Assembly (NCBI RefSeq): GCF_003131185.1
Contig: NZ_QFFU01000021.1
Coordinates: 48,493-112,492 of the forward strand
Direction of reading: 5' to 3'
Length of the DNA: 64,000 nt
Source of the DNA: Pseudomonas ovata
GTDB lineage: Bacteria; Pseudomonadota; Gammaproteobacteria; Pseudomonadales; Pseudomonadaceae
Positions 38,774-46,923 of this stretch are shown one piece after another. How positions within the stretch are numbered: position 1 is the stretch's first letter; every line of letters begins with the position of its first letter. The notes under the pieces are model-generated. The model did no database searches and was not told the DNA's origin. It saw only the letters and a program-made list of their open reading frames with translations. Position numbers and translations under genes: made by a program.

Positions 38774-39247
38774 CTAGCGACCAAGCGGGTGCGCCTGCCG
38801 CCGCAGGCGCCAGGCCATGATCAGCCACACCGCCGTGACACCGGCAAACTTGGAACCCAGCGCGGTCAGCAGCACCGGCGTGCTCAACGCATCGATCATG
38901 CCGAAGAAAATGAAGGTGTCGACTGGAATGCTCAGGGCCGAGCTGATCCACAGCCGGTCATGCAAGGGCCGGCGGGTGATGGTGAACACCAGCCAGTCGA
39001 TGCCTTCGGACACGGCGAAGGCCGTGGCACTGGCCAGGGCGATGGTCGGGTCGCTGGTGATGTATGACAGCACCAGCGCCGCCAGCATGGCCAGGATCGC
39101 CCCATGCCCGAAACGGGTCTGGACCATGTCGCGCAGCACAAACACCAGCCCGCCCCAGGCCGACCAGATAATGTCCAGGTGCGGCGCAGCCGAGAAGGCG
39201 AAGTTGATCAGCACGACGCTGGCGATGTAGGCGATCAGAAACAGCAT
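38774..39247 (-). CDS. VUT family queuosine-precursor transporter (YhhQ-like)
   Basis: A 157-residue membrane protein with five to six hydrophobic segments (MLFLIAYIASVVLINFAFS, AWGGLVFVLRDMVQTRFG). The 'LRD..Q' segment and TAFAVSEGIDWLVF are typical of the VUT/YhhQ family that imports preQ0/preQ1. It is shorter than E. coli YhhQ, as in many pseudomonads. I saw no preQ1-riboswitch-like fold in the 110 bases upstream. Confidence 0.82.
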   Translation of the reverse strand: MLFLIAYIASVVLINFAFSAAPHLDIIWSAWGGLVFVLRDMVQTRFGHGAILAMLAALVLSYITSDPTIALASATAFAVSEGIDWLVFTITRRPLHDRLWISSALSIPVDTFIFFGMIDALSTPVLLTALGSKFAGVTAVWLIMAWRLRRQAHPLGR

Positions 39248-39361
39248 GGTCAGGGGCGACAGAAGAAAACGGGCGGCAATGGTAGCAGATTCATTGCAGA
39301 CGCCGCGCAGGCTGCGCGTACAGGATAATGCCGATCACTCAAGCCTCGACGCGGACCTATG

Positions 39362-39600
39362 GGATGCAGCTATGTTGCCGATGGCTATGTGACAGGCGCA
39401 GCAGGTGTATGGGCCTTGCCGACCTCATCGTCGGATCGCCGCCCGCAGCAAGCCGCCTTCCACCGGATTGATGTCGCCCCGGATCTCGTGCCTGGCACAA
39501 GACCTGTGGGAGGCGGCTTGCCGGCGATGGCTAGGGAACAGACGCAGCAGATAGATCGGCTTTGCTGGCCTTATCGCCGGATCGCTGCCTGGAGCACAAC
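39362..39600. repeat. Intergenic repeat cluster, second locus
   Basis: It contains the same units as the 13872-14160 cluster: GACAGGCGCAGCAGGTGTAT, CATCGTCGGATCGCCGCCCG, and a GGGAGGCGGCTTGCCGGCGA core. The spacer 'gattgatgtcgcc...ggatctcgtgcctggcacaagacct' is also shared. The 410-base gap between the YhhQ-type gene and the DUF1289 gene holds little else. Confidence 0.75.
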
Positions 39601-39656
39601 GCCCTGCCAGACGTTCAGCGTCTGACGAAATTCCCCCTGACAGATCGGCATTACAC

Positions 39657-39857
39657 CTACAGCAGCATTCCGCTGGCCTTGGCCCGCTCATGGCATAGCA
39701 CCAGCACCGCACGCCGCTCGTCGTTGCTCATGCGGCTCCAGCGGGTGATTTCGCTGACGTTGCGCTGGCAGCCGGTGCAAATGTCGTCGTCATCCAGCGC
39801 GCAAATGCTCACGCAAGGCGAGCGCACGGGCTTTTCGGGCAGGGCCTCAACGCTCAT
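39657..39857 (-). CDS. DUF1289 domain protein
   Basis: A 66-residue Cys-containing small protein starting MSVEALPEKPVRSPCVSICA (ATG 39857). The pattern SPCVSICALDDDDICTGCQRN with WSRMSNDERRAVL is the DUF1289 signature, and the Cys cluster probably binds a metal. The start overlaps the end of the carbonic-anhydrase-like gene by 11 bases, indicating co-transcription and coupling. Function unknown. Confidence 0.9.
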   Translation of the reverse strand: MSVEALPEKPVRSPCVSICALDDDDICTGCQRNVSEITRWSRMSNDERRAVLVLCHERAKASGMLL

Positions 39858-40380
39858 CGTCGGACTGCTCGGCCAGGTCGCGGGCGTAGCGCTGGGCGTT
39901 CTGCACATAATGCGCGGCGCTGGCTTCGAGCATGCTTTTCTGGGCATCGGTGAGCTCACGCACGATGCGGCCCGGCGAGCCCATGACCAGCGAGCCATCG
40001 GGAATGACCTTGCCCTCGCCGATCAGGGCGTTGGCGCCGATGATGCAATGCCTGCCGATCTTCGCGCCATTGAGGATCACCGCGTTGATGCCGATCAGGC
40101 TGTAGTCGTCGACGCTGCAACCGTGCAGCATCGCGTTGTGGCCAACGGTCACGCCCCGGCCCAGGGTCAGCGGCCAGCCCATGTCGGTGTGCATGACCGT
40201 GCCGTCCTGCACGTTGCTGTTCTCGCCGATATGGATCAGTTCATTGTCGCCGCGCAACACGGCGCCGAACCAGACACTGGCGCCCGCCTCCAGGCGGACC
40301 TGGCCGATCAGGGTGGCGGTGGGCGCGATCCAGCTGTCGGAGTGGGTCTGGACGCGGGCGTCCCCCAGGCGGTATTTCAT
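39847..40380 (-). CDS. Gamma-type carbonic anhydrase-like hexapeptide protein
   Basis: A 177-residue left-handed beta-helix protein of the PaaY/YrdA group. Repeats of the hexapeptide pattern run from APTATLIGQVRLEAGASVWFG to about residue 140, with an alpha-helical C-terminus. The three metal-binding His positions appear in VMHTDMGWP and VGHNAMLHGC. Homologues form trimers with Zn at the interfaces; catalysis is proven for only some. It is co-transcribed with the DUF1289 gene and probably with the CoA-Nudix gene 29 bases upstream. Confidence 0.92.
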   Translation of the reverse strand: MKYRLGDARVQTHSDSWIAPTATLIGQVRLEAGASVWFGAVLRGDNELIHIGENSNVQDGTVMHTDMGWPLTLGRGVTVGHNAMLHGCSVDDYSLIGINAVILNGAKIGRHCIIGANALIGEGKVIPDGSLVMGSPGRIVRELTDAQKSMLEASAAHYVQNAQRYARDLAEQSDDER

Positions 40381-40409
40381 GGCAGGTCCTCAGGCGTTCT
40401 TGCAGGGAT

Positions 40410-41006
40410 TCAGGTCTTGGCAGACAGAGGTGGGCGCTGCAGGCTGATATTGGCGTCGTACAGCACATTGATCAGCTCGACGATCATGAGCGCGGTCAGC
40501 CCCCAGATCTTGTACTCGCCATAACGGTAGCTGGGGACGTACCAGCTGCGCCCCTCATAGTCGATGCGATGGGTGTGCTCACGCACGTCCTGGCGGAAGA
40601 ATTCCAGCGGCACGCTGAACACCGCGGCGATCTCGTCATCGTTGGGACGGTACTCGACAAAATCCGGGATGATGCCGACGTAAGGCGTGACCTTGATGCC
40701 ATAGCGCGAGACCACCGGGCTCAACGGGCCTATCACCTCGACCAGCCCCGGCGGCAGGCCGATTTCCTCCTCGGCCTCGCGCAGGGCGGTGAACACCAGG
40801 TCGGGGTCTTCAGGATCGCGCCGGCCACCGGGGAAAGCCACTTCGCCGCCGTGGGTCGACAGACCGCTGGCGCGCAGGGTCAGCACCAGTTCGGGCTTGT
40901 CGCTGCGGGTTACCGGCAACAGGACAGCGGCCTCGGGAAAGCGCCGATCCGTCTCAAGGATCTCTGGCGTATGACGGCTTACACGACTCAGCAGCTCATC
41001 CAGCAT
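40410..41006 (-). CDS. CoA pyrophosphatase, Nudix family (NudL-like)
   Basis: A 198-residue Nudix hydrolase. The CoA-specific motif region (LPVTRSDKPELVLTLRAS) precedes the Nudix box GGRRDPEDPDLVFTALREAEEEIG. Such enzymes cleave CoA or acyl-CoA to 4'-phosphopantetheine and 3',5'-ADP. The ATG at 41006 is followed by the typical MLDELLSRVS start. It is divergent from the Zn-ribbon Nudix gene. Confidence 0.92.
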   Translation of the reverse strand: MLDELLSRVSRHTPEILETDRRFPEAAVLLPVTRSDKPELVLTLRASGLSTHGGEVAFPGGRRDPEDPDLVFTALREAEEEIGLPPGLVEVIGPLSPVVSRYGIKVTPYVGIIPDFVEYRPNDDEIAAVFSVPLEFFRQDVREHTHRIDYEGRSWYVPSYRYGEYKIWGLTALMIVELINVLYDANISLQRPPLSAKT

Positions 41007-41165
41007 GGGAAATCTCGATCGGTTGGCTACCCCGCATCATGCACCAAAAGCGCCTGCCCGCCCAAGCCTTAGCGCAGCAACTTGATGAGCGCCGCACATG
41101 AAAACTTGCTGAGCGCACGCATGGCAGGCCAAGATGACGGCTGCCCTCACGGATCGAAACACGCC

Positions 41166-41708
41166 ATGAATTTCTGCAGCCATTGCGGCCAGGCGGTCAC
41201 CCAGCGCATTCCCGACGGCGACAGCCGCCTGCGCTATGTGTGCGACCACTGCCACACCATTCATTACCAGAACCCCAATATCGTCGCCGGCTGCCTGGTG
41301 ACTGTGGGTGACAAGGTGCTGCTGTGCCGTCGGGCCATCGAGCCGCGTCACGGCTTCTGGACCCTGCCGGCCGGCTTCATGGAAAACGGCGAGACCGTCG
41401 AACAGGCCGCCCGCCGCGAAACCGTCGAGGAAGCCTGCGCCAGCCTGCAGGACATGCACCTGTATGCCGTGATCGATGTGCCGCACATCAATCAGGTGCA
41501 TGTGTTCTACCGGGCCGAACTGGCCGGCAGCGGGTTTGCCGCCGGGATAGAGAGCCTGGAGGTGCAGTTGTTCGACGAAGCCGACATCCCCTGGCACGAC
41601 CTGGCTTTCATGACGGTCAGGCGTACCCTAGAATGCTTCTTCGCCGACCGCCGTGAGCAGCACTATCCGGTCCACACCCAAGTGCTGCCGGCCTCACGCC
41701 CCACTTGA
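41166..41708 (+). CDS. Nudix hydrolase with N-terminal zinc ribbon
   Basis: A 180-residue protein. A zinc ribbon (MNFCSHCGQAV...VCDHCHTIHY, two CxxC pairs) precedes a Nudix domain with box GFMENGETVEQAARRETVEEACA. This group hydrolyses nucleotide diphosphate compounds (ADP-ribose, NADH and FAD are known substrates in relatives); the substrate is not certain here. The ATG at 41166 is chosen because it places the ribbon at the terminus. The next gene follows after 47 bases. Confidence 0.88.
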   Translation: MNFCSHCGQAVTQRIPDGDSRLRYVCDHCHTIHYQNPNIVAGCLVTVGDKVLLCRRAIEPRHGFWTLPAGFMENGETVEQAARRETVEEACASLQDMHLYAVIDVPHINQVHVFYRAELAGSGFAAGIESLEVQLFDEADIPWHDLAFMTVRRTLECFFADRREQHYPVHTQVLPASRPT

Positions 41709-41755
41709 TTGCCCCACGTCCGGCACATCTTGCATGTGCCTTCAGGAAAACGTCC

Positions 41756-42319
41756 ATGCGTTGGTTGTTCGCCGTACTGTGCCTGTCGTTCGCCTCCGCC
41801 TCCCAGGCGGCTTTCACCCAGACCATCGTGCCCAAGGGCAGCGAGCAGAAGATTATCGGCGAGAAGGTGATCAACACCGTCAAACTGTCCGAGCGCAAGA
41901 TCGACAAGGTGCTGGTCATCAAGTCGGCGCGCCAGTTGCAACTGATCAGTGACGGCGAAGCGCTCAAGACCTATCGGGTCTCGCTGGGCAAGAACCCCAA
42001 GGGCACCAAGCTGCAGGAGGGCGACAAGCGCACGCCCGAAGGTTTCTACTGGCTCGACTGGCGCAAGCCGAGCAGCCGCTACAACCTGTCGATGCACGTG
42101 TCCTACCCCAACGCCGCCGACAGCGAGCGGGCCAGACGCGAGGGCGTCAAGCCCGGCAGCATGATCATGATCCACGGCACGCCCATCGACGAAGAATACC
42201 CGGAATGGTATTTCCATACGCTGGACTGGACAGAGGGCTGCATCGCGCTGAAGAACAACGACATGCGCGAGATATGGGACCTGGTGAAAGACGGCACGAT
42301 GATCGAGATCAGACCGTAG
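41756..42319 (+). CDS. L,D-transpeptidase family (YkuD) protein
   Basis: A 187-residue exported protein with a signal peptide MRWLFAVLCLSFASASQA. The YkuD fold is shown by KVLVIKSARQLQLISDG, the conserved MIHGTPIDEE, and the catalytic Cys motif WTEGCIALKNNDM (canonical SHGC reads TEGC). It would form 3-3 cross-links or anchor proteins to peptidoglycan in the periplasm. AGGA lies upstream of ATG 41756. Confidence 0.9.
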   Translation: MRWLFAVLCLSFASASQAAFTQTIVPKGSEQKIIGEKVINTVKLSERKIDKVLVIKSARQLQLISDGEALKTYRVSLGKNPKGTKLQEGDKRTPEGFYWLDWRKPSSRYNLSMHVSYPNAADSERARREGVKPGSMIMIHGTPIDEEYPEWYFHTLDWTEGCIALKNNDMREIWDLVKDGTMIEIRP

Positions 42320-42360
42320 GCGATCACCCGCTGCCTTGGCGCGCAGCAAACACCCGACCT

Positions 42361-42433
42361 GTAGGAGCGACCAACGGTCGCGAAAAGACCCACATGATCA
42401 ACTGCGGCATTCGCGACCGTTGGTCGCTCCTAC
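42361..42433. repeat. REP-type inverted repeat (second class)
   Basis: Perfect 23-base inverted arms (42361-42383 and 42411-42433) beginning GTAGGAGCGACCAACGGTCG with a 27-base spacer. The outer 'GTAGGAGCG' is shared with the 3112 and 48432 elements, but the inner arm differs. It lies between the convergent L,D-transpeptidase and NIF3-like genes. Confidence 0.85.
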
Positions 42434-42495
42434 GGAGGCGATTTTCGTGCCGATGATGCATTGTGTTTGATGAGCGCGCTTGCTGTGCGCCAGCG

Positions 42496-42807
42496 TCAGA
42501 AATCTTCCAGCCGCCACACGTCATAGGCCGGTGTTTCGTAGGGGTGGCTGAGCTTGAGGGCCGCCACCGCCGCACGAATGTGCTCGTCGGCGACCACCAG
42601 TTCGACCTTCCACTCCTCGACCTGCTCGACCACTCCGCCCTGCCCGATGAACGGCTGGCTGCCGTCCAGCGGGCGGAACTGGCCCTGGCCCGGGACCTGC
42701 CAGGCACAATGATCGTAGTCGCCTATTCGCCCGGCCCCTGCAGCAAACAGCGCGCTCTTCACCGGTTCCAGATGACTGGTCGGGACGAAGAACGCGAGTT
42801 TATACAT
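42496..42807 (-). CDS. NIF3/YqfO N-terminal-like (CutA-like fold) protein
   Basis: A 103-residue small protein (MYKLAFFVPTSHLEPVKSAL, GAGRIGDYDHCAWQVPGQGQFRP, LKLSHPYETPAYDVWRL). It matches the stand-alone NGG1p-interacting-factor-3-like family, which corresponds to the middle insert of YqfO and adopts a PII/CutA-like fold. Function unknown. It lies four bases downstream of purL on the same strand. Confidence 0.85.
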   Translation of the reverse strand: MYKLAFFVPTSHLEPVKSALFAAGAGRIGDYDHCAWQVPGQGQFRPLDGSQPFIGQGGVVEQVEEWKVELVVADEHIRAAVAALKLSHPYETPAYDVWRLEDF

Positions 42808-42811
42808 CGAC

Positions 42812-45800
42812 TCAGTTCACCCAGGCGCGCGCATTGCGGAACATGCGCATCCAGGCCGCGTCCTCGTTCCAGTCATCCGGACGCCAGGAGTTCTGCACGG
42901 CACGGAAGACCCGCTCAGGGTGCGGCATCATGATGGTCACGCGACCGTCACGGCTGGTCAGGCCACCGATACCGCGTGGCGAACCGTTCGGGTTGGCCGG
43001 GTAGGTTTCGGTCACCTTGCCATGGTTGTCGACGTAGCGCAGGGCCACGGTGCCGGAAGCGTCGGTCAGGGCCAGGGCGTCGCTGCTGGCGAACTCGGCA
43101 TGACCTTCGCCGTGGGCGATGGCGATCGGCATGCGCGAACCGGCCATGCCTTGCAGGAAGATCGACGGCGATTCCTGGATCTGCACCAGGGCCACGCGCG
43201 CCTCGAACTGCTCGGAGCGGTTACGCACGAAGTGCGGCCACAACTCGCTGCCCGGAATCAGCTCGTGCAGGTTGGAGAGCATCTGGCAACCGTTGCACAC
43301 GCCCAGCGTGAAGCTGTCGGCGCGCTCGAAGAAGCCTTGGAAGGCATCACGGGCACGGGCGTTGAACAGGGCCGACTTGGCCCAGCCTTCACCGGCACCC
43401 AGCACGTCGCCGTAGGAGAAGCCGCCGCAGGCAACCAGGCCCTTGAACGCGTTGAGGTCGACGCGACCGCCGAGGATATCGCTCATGTGCACGTCGATGG
43501 CGTTGAAGCCGGCGCGGTCGAAAGCAGCGGCCATCTCGACCTGACCGTTGACGCCCTGCTCGCGCAGCACGGCCACGCTCGGGCGCACGCCTTTCTTGAT
43601 GTAGGGCGCGGCAATGTCGTCGTTGACGTCGAAGCCCAGCTTGACGTTGAGACCCGGGTTGTCTTCCTCGAGCAACAGGTCGAACTCCTGGTCGGCGCAC
43701 TCGGGGTTGTCGCGCAGGCGCTGGATCTGGTAGCTGGTCTTGGCCCACTCGCGGTGCAACTGGTGACGCTGGCCGCTGAATACGGTAGCGCCGCCGTAGC
43801 TGATCGAGACTTCGTCGTTGTTGAGCGGCTTGCCGATGACCGCCACGCAGTCCGACAGGCCAGCGGCGCTGAACTGGGCCAGCACGTTGGCAGTGGCATC
43901 CTGGCGCACCTGGACGACCGCCCCCAGCTCTTCGTTGAAGAGGATGGCCGACAGTTCAGAGGCGTTTTCAGCCAGGCCGTCGAGGCACAGTTGCAGGCCG
44001 CAATGACCGGCAAAGGCCATTTCCAGCACAGTGGCCATCAGACCGCCGTCGGAGCGGTCGTGGTAGGCCAGCAGGTGGCCGTCGGCGTTCAGGCCCTGGA
44101 TAACGGCGAAGAAAGCCTTGAGGTCTTCGGCATCGTCCACGTCCGGCACGCTGCGGCCCAGCAGGCCATGCACCTGGGCAAGGATCGAGCCGCCCATGCG
44201 ATCCTGGCCACGGCCCAGATCGATCAGGATCAGGTCGGTCTCGCCCTTGTCCATGCGCAGTTGCGGGGTCAGGGTCTGGCGGATGTCGGCGACCGGGGCA
44301 AAACCGGTCACGATCAGCGACATCGGCGAGGTCACGCTCTTCTCGGTGCCTTCGTCGCTCCAGCGGGTCTTCATGGACATCGAGTCCTTGCCGACCGGAA
44401 TGGTGATGCCCAGCTCAGGGCACAGCTCCATGCCCACGGCCTTGACCGCGTCGTACAGGCGGGCGTCTTCACCGGGGTGGCCGGCGGCCGACATCCAGTT
44501 GGCCGACAGCTTGATATCGGAAAGGCGGTCGATACGGGAGGCCGCGATGTTGGTCAGCGTCTCGCCGACCGCCATGCGCGCCGAAGCGGCGGCGTCGAGC
44601 AGTGCCAGCGGGGTGCGTTCACCCATGGCCATGGCTTCGCCGGTGTTGACGTCGAAACTGGTGGCGGTCACGGCGCAATCGGCCACCGGCACCTGCCAGG
44701 GGCCGACCATCTGGTCGCGGGCCACCAGGCCGGTGATGCTGCGGTCACCGATGGTGATCAGGAAGCTCTTGCTGGCCACGGCCGGGTGGTGCAGCACGCG
44801 CTGCACGCTGTCGGCCAGGTCCAGCACGCTCGGGTCGAAATCATCGCCCTGCTCGGCTTCACGCTGAACCGAACGGTGCATGCGCGGCGCCTTGCCCAGC
44901 AGCACTTCGAGCGGCATGTCGACCGGGCTGTTGCCGAAGTGGCTGTCGGTCACGGTCAGGTGCGGCTCTTCAGTGGCCTCACCGACGACGGCAAACGGGC
45001 AACGCTCGCGTTCGCAGATGGCTTCGAAGCGCTCGAAGTCTTCGGCGCTGACCGCCAGCACGTAGCGCTCTTGCGATTCGTTGCTCCAGATTTCCAGCGG
45101 GGCCATGCCCGGCTCGTCGTTGGGCACGTTGCGCAGTTCGAAGCGGCCGCCACGGCCGCCGTCGTTGACCAGCTCCGGGAAGGCGTTGGACAGGCCACCG
45201 GCGCCGACATCGTGGATGAAGGCGATCGGGTTCTTGTCACCCAGTTGCCAGCAACGGTCGATGACTTCCTGGCAGCGACGCTCCATTTCCGGGTTTTCGC
45301 GCTGTACCGAGGCAAAGTCCAGGTCAGCCGAACTGGTGCCGGTGGCCATCGACGAGGCGGCGCCGCCGCCCAGGCCGATCAGCATGGCCGGGCCGCCCAG
45401 CACGATCAGCTTGGCGCCGACGGTGATTTCACCCTTCTGGACGTGCTCGGCACGGATGTTACCCATGCCACCGGCCAGCATGATCGGCTTGTGGTAGCCG
45501 CGTACTTCGTCGCCGTGCGGGGTACTGATCGACTGCTCGAAGGTACGGAAGTAGCCAGTCAGGGCCGGACGGCCGAATTCGTTGTTGAACGCAGCGCCGC
45601 CCAGCGGGCCTTCGATCATGATGTCCAGCGCGGTGACGATGCGCTCGGGCTTGCCGTACGGCTTCTCCCAGGGCTGCACGAAACCGGGAATCTGCAGGTT
45701 GGAGACGGTAAAGCCGGTCAGGCCGGCCTTGGGCTTGGCACCGCGACCGGTGGCTCCCTCGTCGCGGATCTCGCCGCCGGAGCCGGTGGAGGCCCCCGGG

Positions 45801-46708
45801 AATGGTGCGATGGCGGTCGGGTGGTTGTGGGTCTCGACCTTCATCAGGATGTGCACCGGCTCCTTGACCGCGCCGTACTGGCGGGTTTCGGCGTTCGGGA
45901 AGAAGCGCCCGGCCACGTGGCCGACGATCACCGAGGCGTTGTCTTTATAGGCCGACAGCACACCTTCGCTGTGCATCACGTAGGTGTTCTTGATCATGCC
46001 GAACAGGCTTTTTTCCTGTTCCTGGCCGTCGATGTCCCAACTGGCGTTGAAGATCTTGTGCCGGCAGTGCTCGGAGTTGGCCTGGGCGAACATCATCAGC
46101 TCGATGTCGTTCGGGTTACGCTTGAGGCCGGTGAAGCTGGTAACCAGATAGTCGATCTCGTCTTCGGCCAGGGCCAGGCCCAGCTCGACGTTGGCCTTCT
46201 CCAGCGAGGCACGGCCACCGCCGAGGATATCAACCGAGGTCATTTCCCGCGGCTGGGCATGGCTGAACAGGGCCGAAGCCTGGTCCAGGGAGGTCAGCAC
46301 CAGTTGGGTCATGCGGTCGTGCAGTACAGCGGCGACGGCTTGCGCCTCGGCATCGCTGAGCGAACCTTCTACATAAAAGGCAATGCCACGCTCCAGGCGC
46401 TGGATCTTGTCCAGGCCGCAGTTGCGGGCAATGTCGCTGGCCTTGCTCGACCATGGCGAAATGGTGCCAAAGCGCGGCACGATCAGGAACAGGCGGCCAT
46501 TGGGCTCCTGGACCGGCACGCTCGGGCCGTATTTCAACAGCCGCTCGAGCACCTGGTGCTCCTGGTCGCTCAAGGCGCCGTCGACTTCAGCGAAGTGAGC
46601 GAATTCGGCGTACAGGCCACTGACAGCTGAAACTTTTTGTTTCAGTTGTTCCAGCAATTTGCTGTGGCGGAAAGCAGAAAGGGCAGGAGCACCACGCAGG
46701 ATCAACAT
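42812..46708 (-). CDS. purL: Phosphoribosylformylglycinamidine synthase
   Basis: A 1298-residue large-type FGAM synthase, converting FGAR to FGAM with glutamine and ATP. It starts MLILRGAPALSAFRHSKLLE (ATG 46708). The N-terminal PurS-like and linker parts precede two AIRS-type ATP domains (NSEHCRHKIFNASW, HNHPTAIAPFPGASTGSGGE) and the C-terminal class-I glutamine amidotransferase. The last has the nucleophile Cys in LGVCNGCQML and a His/Glu site in MPHPERVFR. It is divergent from mltF. Confidence 0.98.
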   Translation of the reverse strand: MLILRGAPALSAFRHSKLLEQLKQKVSAVSGLYAEFAHFAEVDGALSDQEHQVLERLLKYGPSVPVQEPNGRLFLIVPRFGTISPWSSKASDIARNCGLDKIQRLERGIAFYVEGSLSDAEAQAVAAVLHDRMTQLVLTSLDQASALFSHAQPREMTSVDILGGGRASLEKANVELGLALAEDEIDYLVTSFTGLKRNPNDIELMMFAQANSEHCRHKIFNASWDIDGQEQEKSLFGMIKNTYVMHSEGVLSAYKDNASVIVGHVAGRFFPNAETRQYGAVKEPVHILMKVETHNHPTAIAPFPGASTGSGGEIRDEGATGRGAKPKAGLTGFTVSNLQIPGFVQPWEKPYGKPERIVTALDIMIEGPLGGAAFNNEFGRPALTGYFRTFEQSISTPHGDEVRGYHKPIMLAGGMGNIRAEHVQKGEITVGAKLIVLGGPAMLIGLGGGAASSMATGTSSADLDFASVQRENPEMERRCQEVIDRCWQLGDKNPIAFIHDVGAGGLSNAFPELVNDGGRGGRFELRNVPNDEPGMAPLEIWSNESQERYVLAVSAEDFERFEAICERERCPFAVVGEATEEPHLTVTDSHFGNSPVDMPLEVLLGKAPRMHRSVQREAEQGDDFDPSVLDLADSVQRVLHHPAVASKSFLITIGDRSITGLVARDQMVGPWQVPVADCAVTATSFDVNTGEAMAMGERTPLALLDAAASARMAVGETLTNIAASRIDRLSDIKLSANWMSAAGHPGEDARLYDAVKAVGMELCPELGITIPVGKDSMSMKTRWSDEGTEKSVTSPMSLIVTGFAPVADIRQTLTPQLRMDKGETDLILIDLGRGQDRMGGSILAQVHGLLGRSVPDVDDAEDLKAFFAVIQGLNADGHLLAYHDRSDGGLMATVLEMAFAGHCGLQLCLDGLAENASELSAILFNEELGAVVQVRQDATANVLAQFSAAGLSDCVAVIGKPLNNDEVSISYGGATVFSGQRHQLHREWAKTSYQIQRLRDNPECADQEFDLLLEEDNPGLNVKLGFDVNDDIAAPYIKKGVRPSVAVLREQGVNGQVEMAAAFDRAGFNAIDVHMSDILGGRVDLNAFKGLVACGGFSYGDVLGAGEGWAKSALFNARARDAFQGFFERADSFTLGVCNGCQMLSNLHELIPGSELWPHFVRNRSEQFEARVALVQIQESPSIFLQGMAGSRMPIAIAHGEGHAEFASSDALALTDASGTVALRYVDNHGKVTETYPANPNGSPRGIGGLTSRDGRVTIMMPHPERVFRAVQNSWRPDDWNEDAAWMRMFRNARAWVN

Positions 46709-46911
46709 CGTCGGGACAGCCTCGGGAAGGGGGGTGTACTTTGAGGCCACGCATTCTAGCCTAAAGCGGTCCTTCTGGCACCCAAAACGGCTGCACGGCA
46801 TGCGCCGCCGTGTCGCACCGACCTGTTTGAGCCTCGACAGATCGAAAACAGCCGGTTTTCTTATCAGACGCAGGCTTTGCTGTCGATATATGGCGCTCAG
46901 GGCCGTTTGCG

Positions 46912-46917
46912 TATACT
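46912..46917 (+). promoter_or_regulatory. -10-like element immediately before mltF
   Basis: TATACT ends only six bases before the mltF ATG at 46924. No Shine-Dalgarno precedes that ATG and no good -35 was found at 16-18 bases. If used, transcription would start at or next to the start codon. Confidence 0.4.
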
Positions 46918-46923
46918 GCACCG

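Noticed and set aside
39248..39360. Possible preQ1 riboswitch before the YhhQ-type transporter
   Set aside because: I looked for a preQ1-like hairpin and A-rich tail ahead of the start and found none.
42920..46630. A 1236-codon open frame on the plus strand opposite purL
   Set aside because: It is the antisense shadow of a GC-rich gene; its composition is His/Val/Gly/Gln-biased with no recognisable family, and purL is certain.
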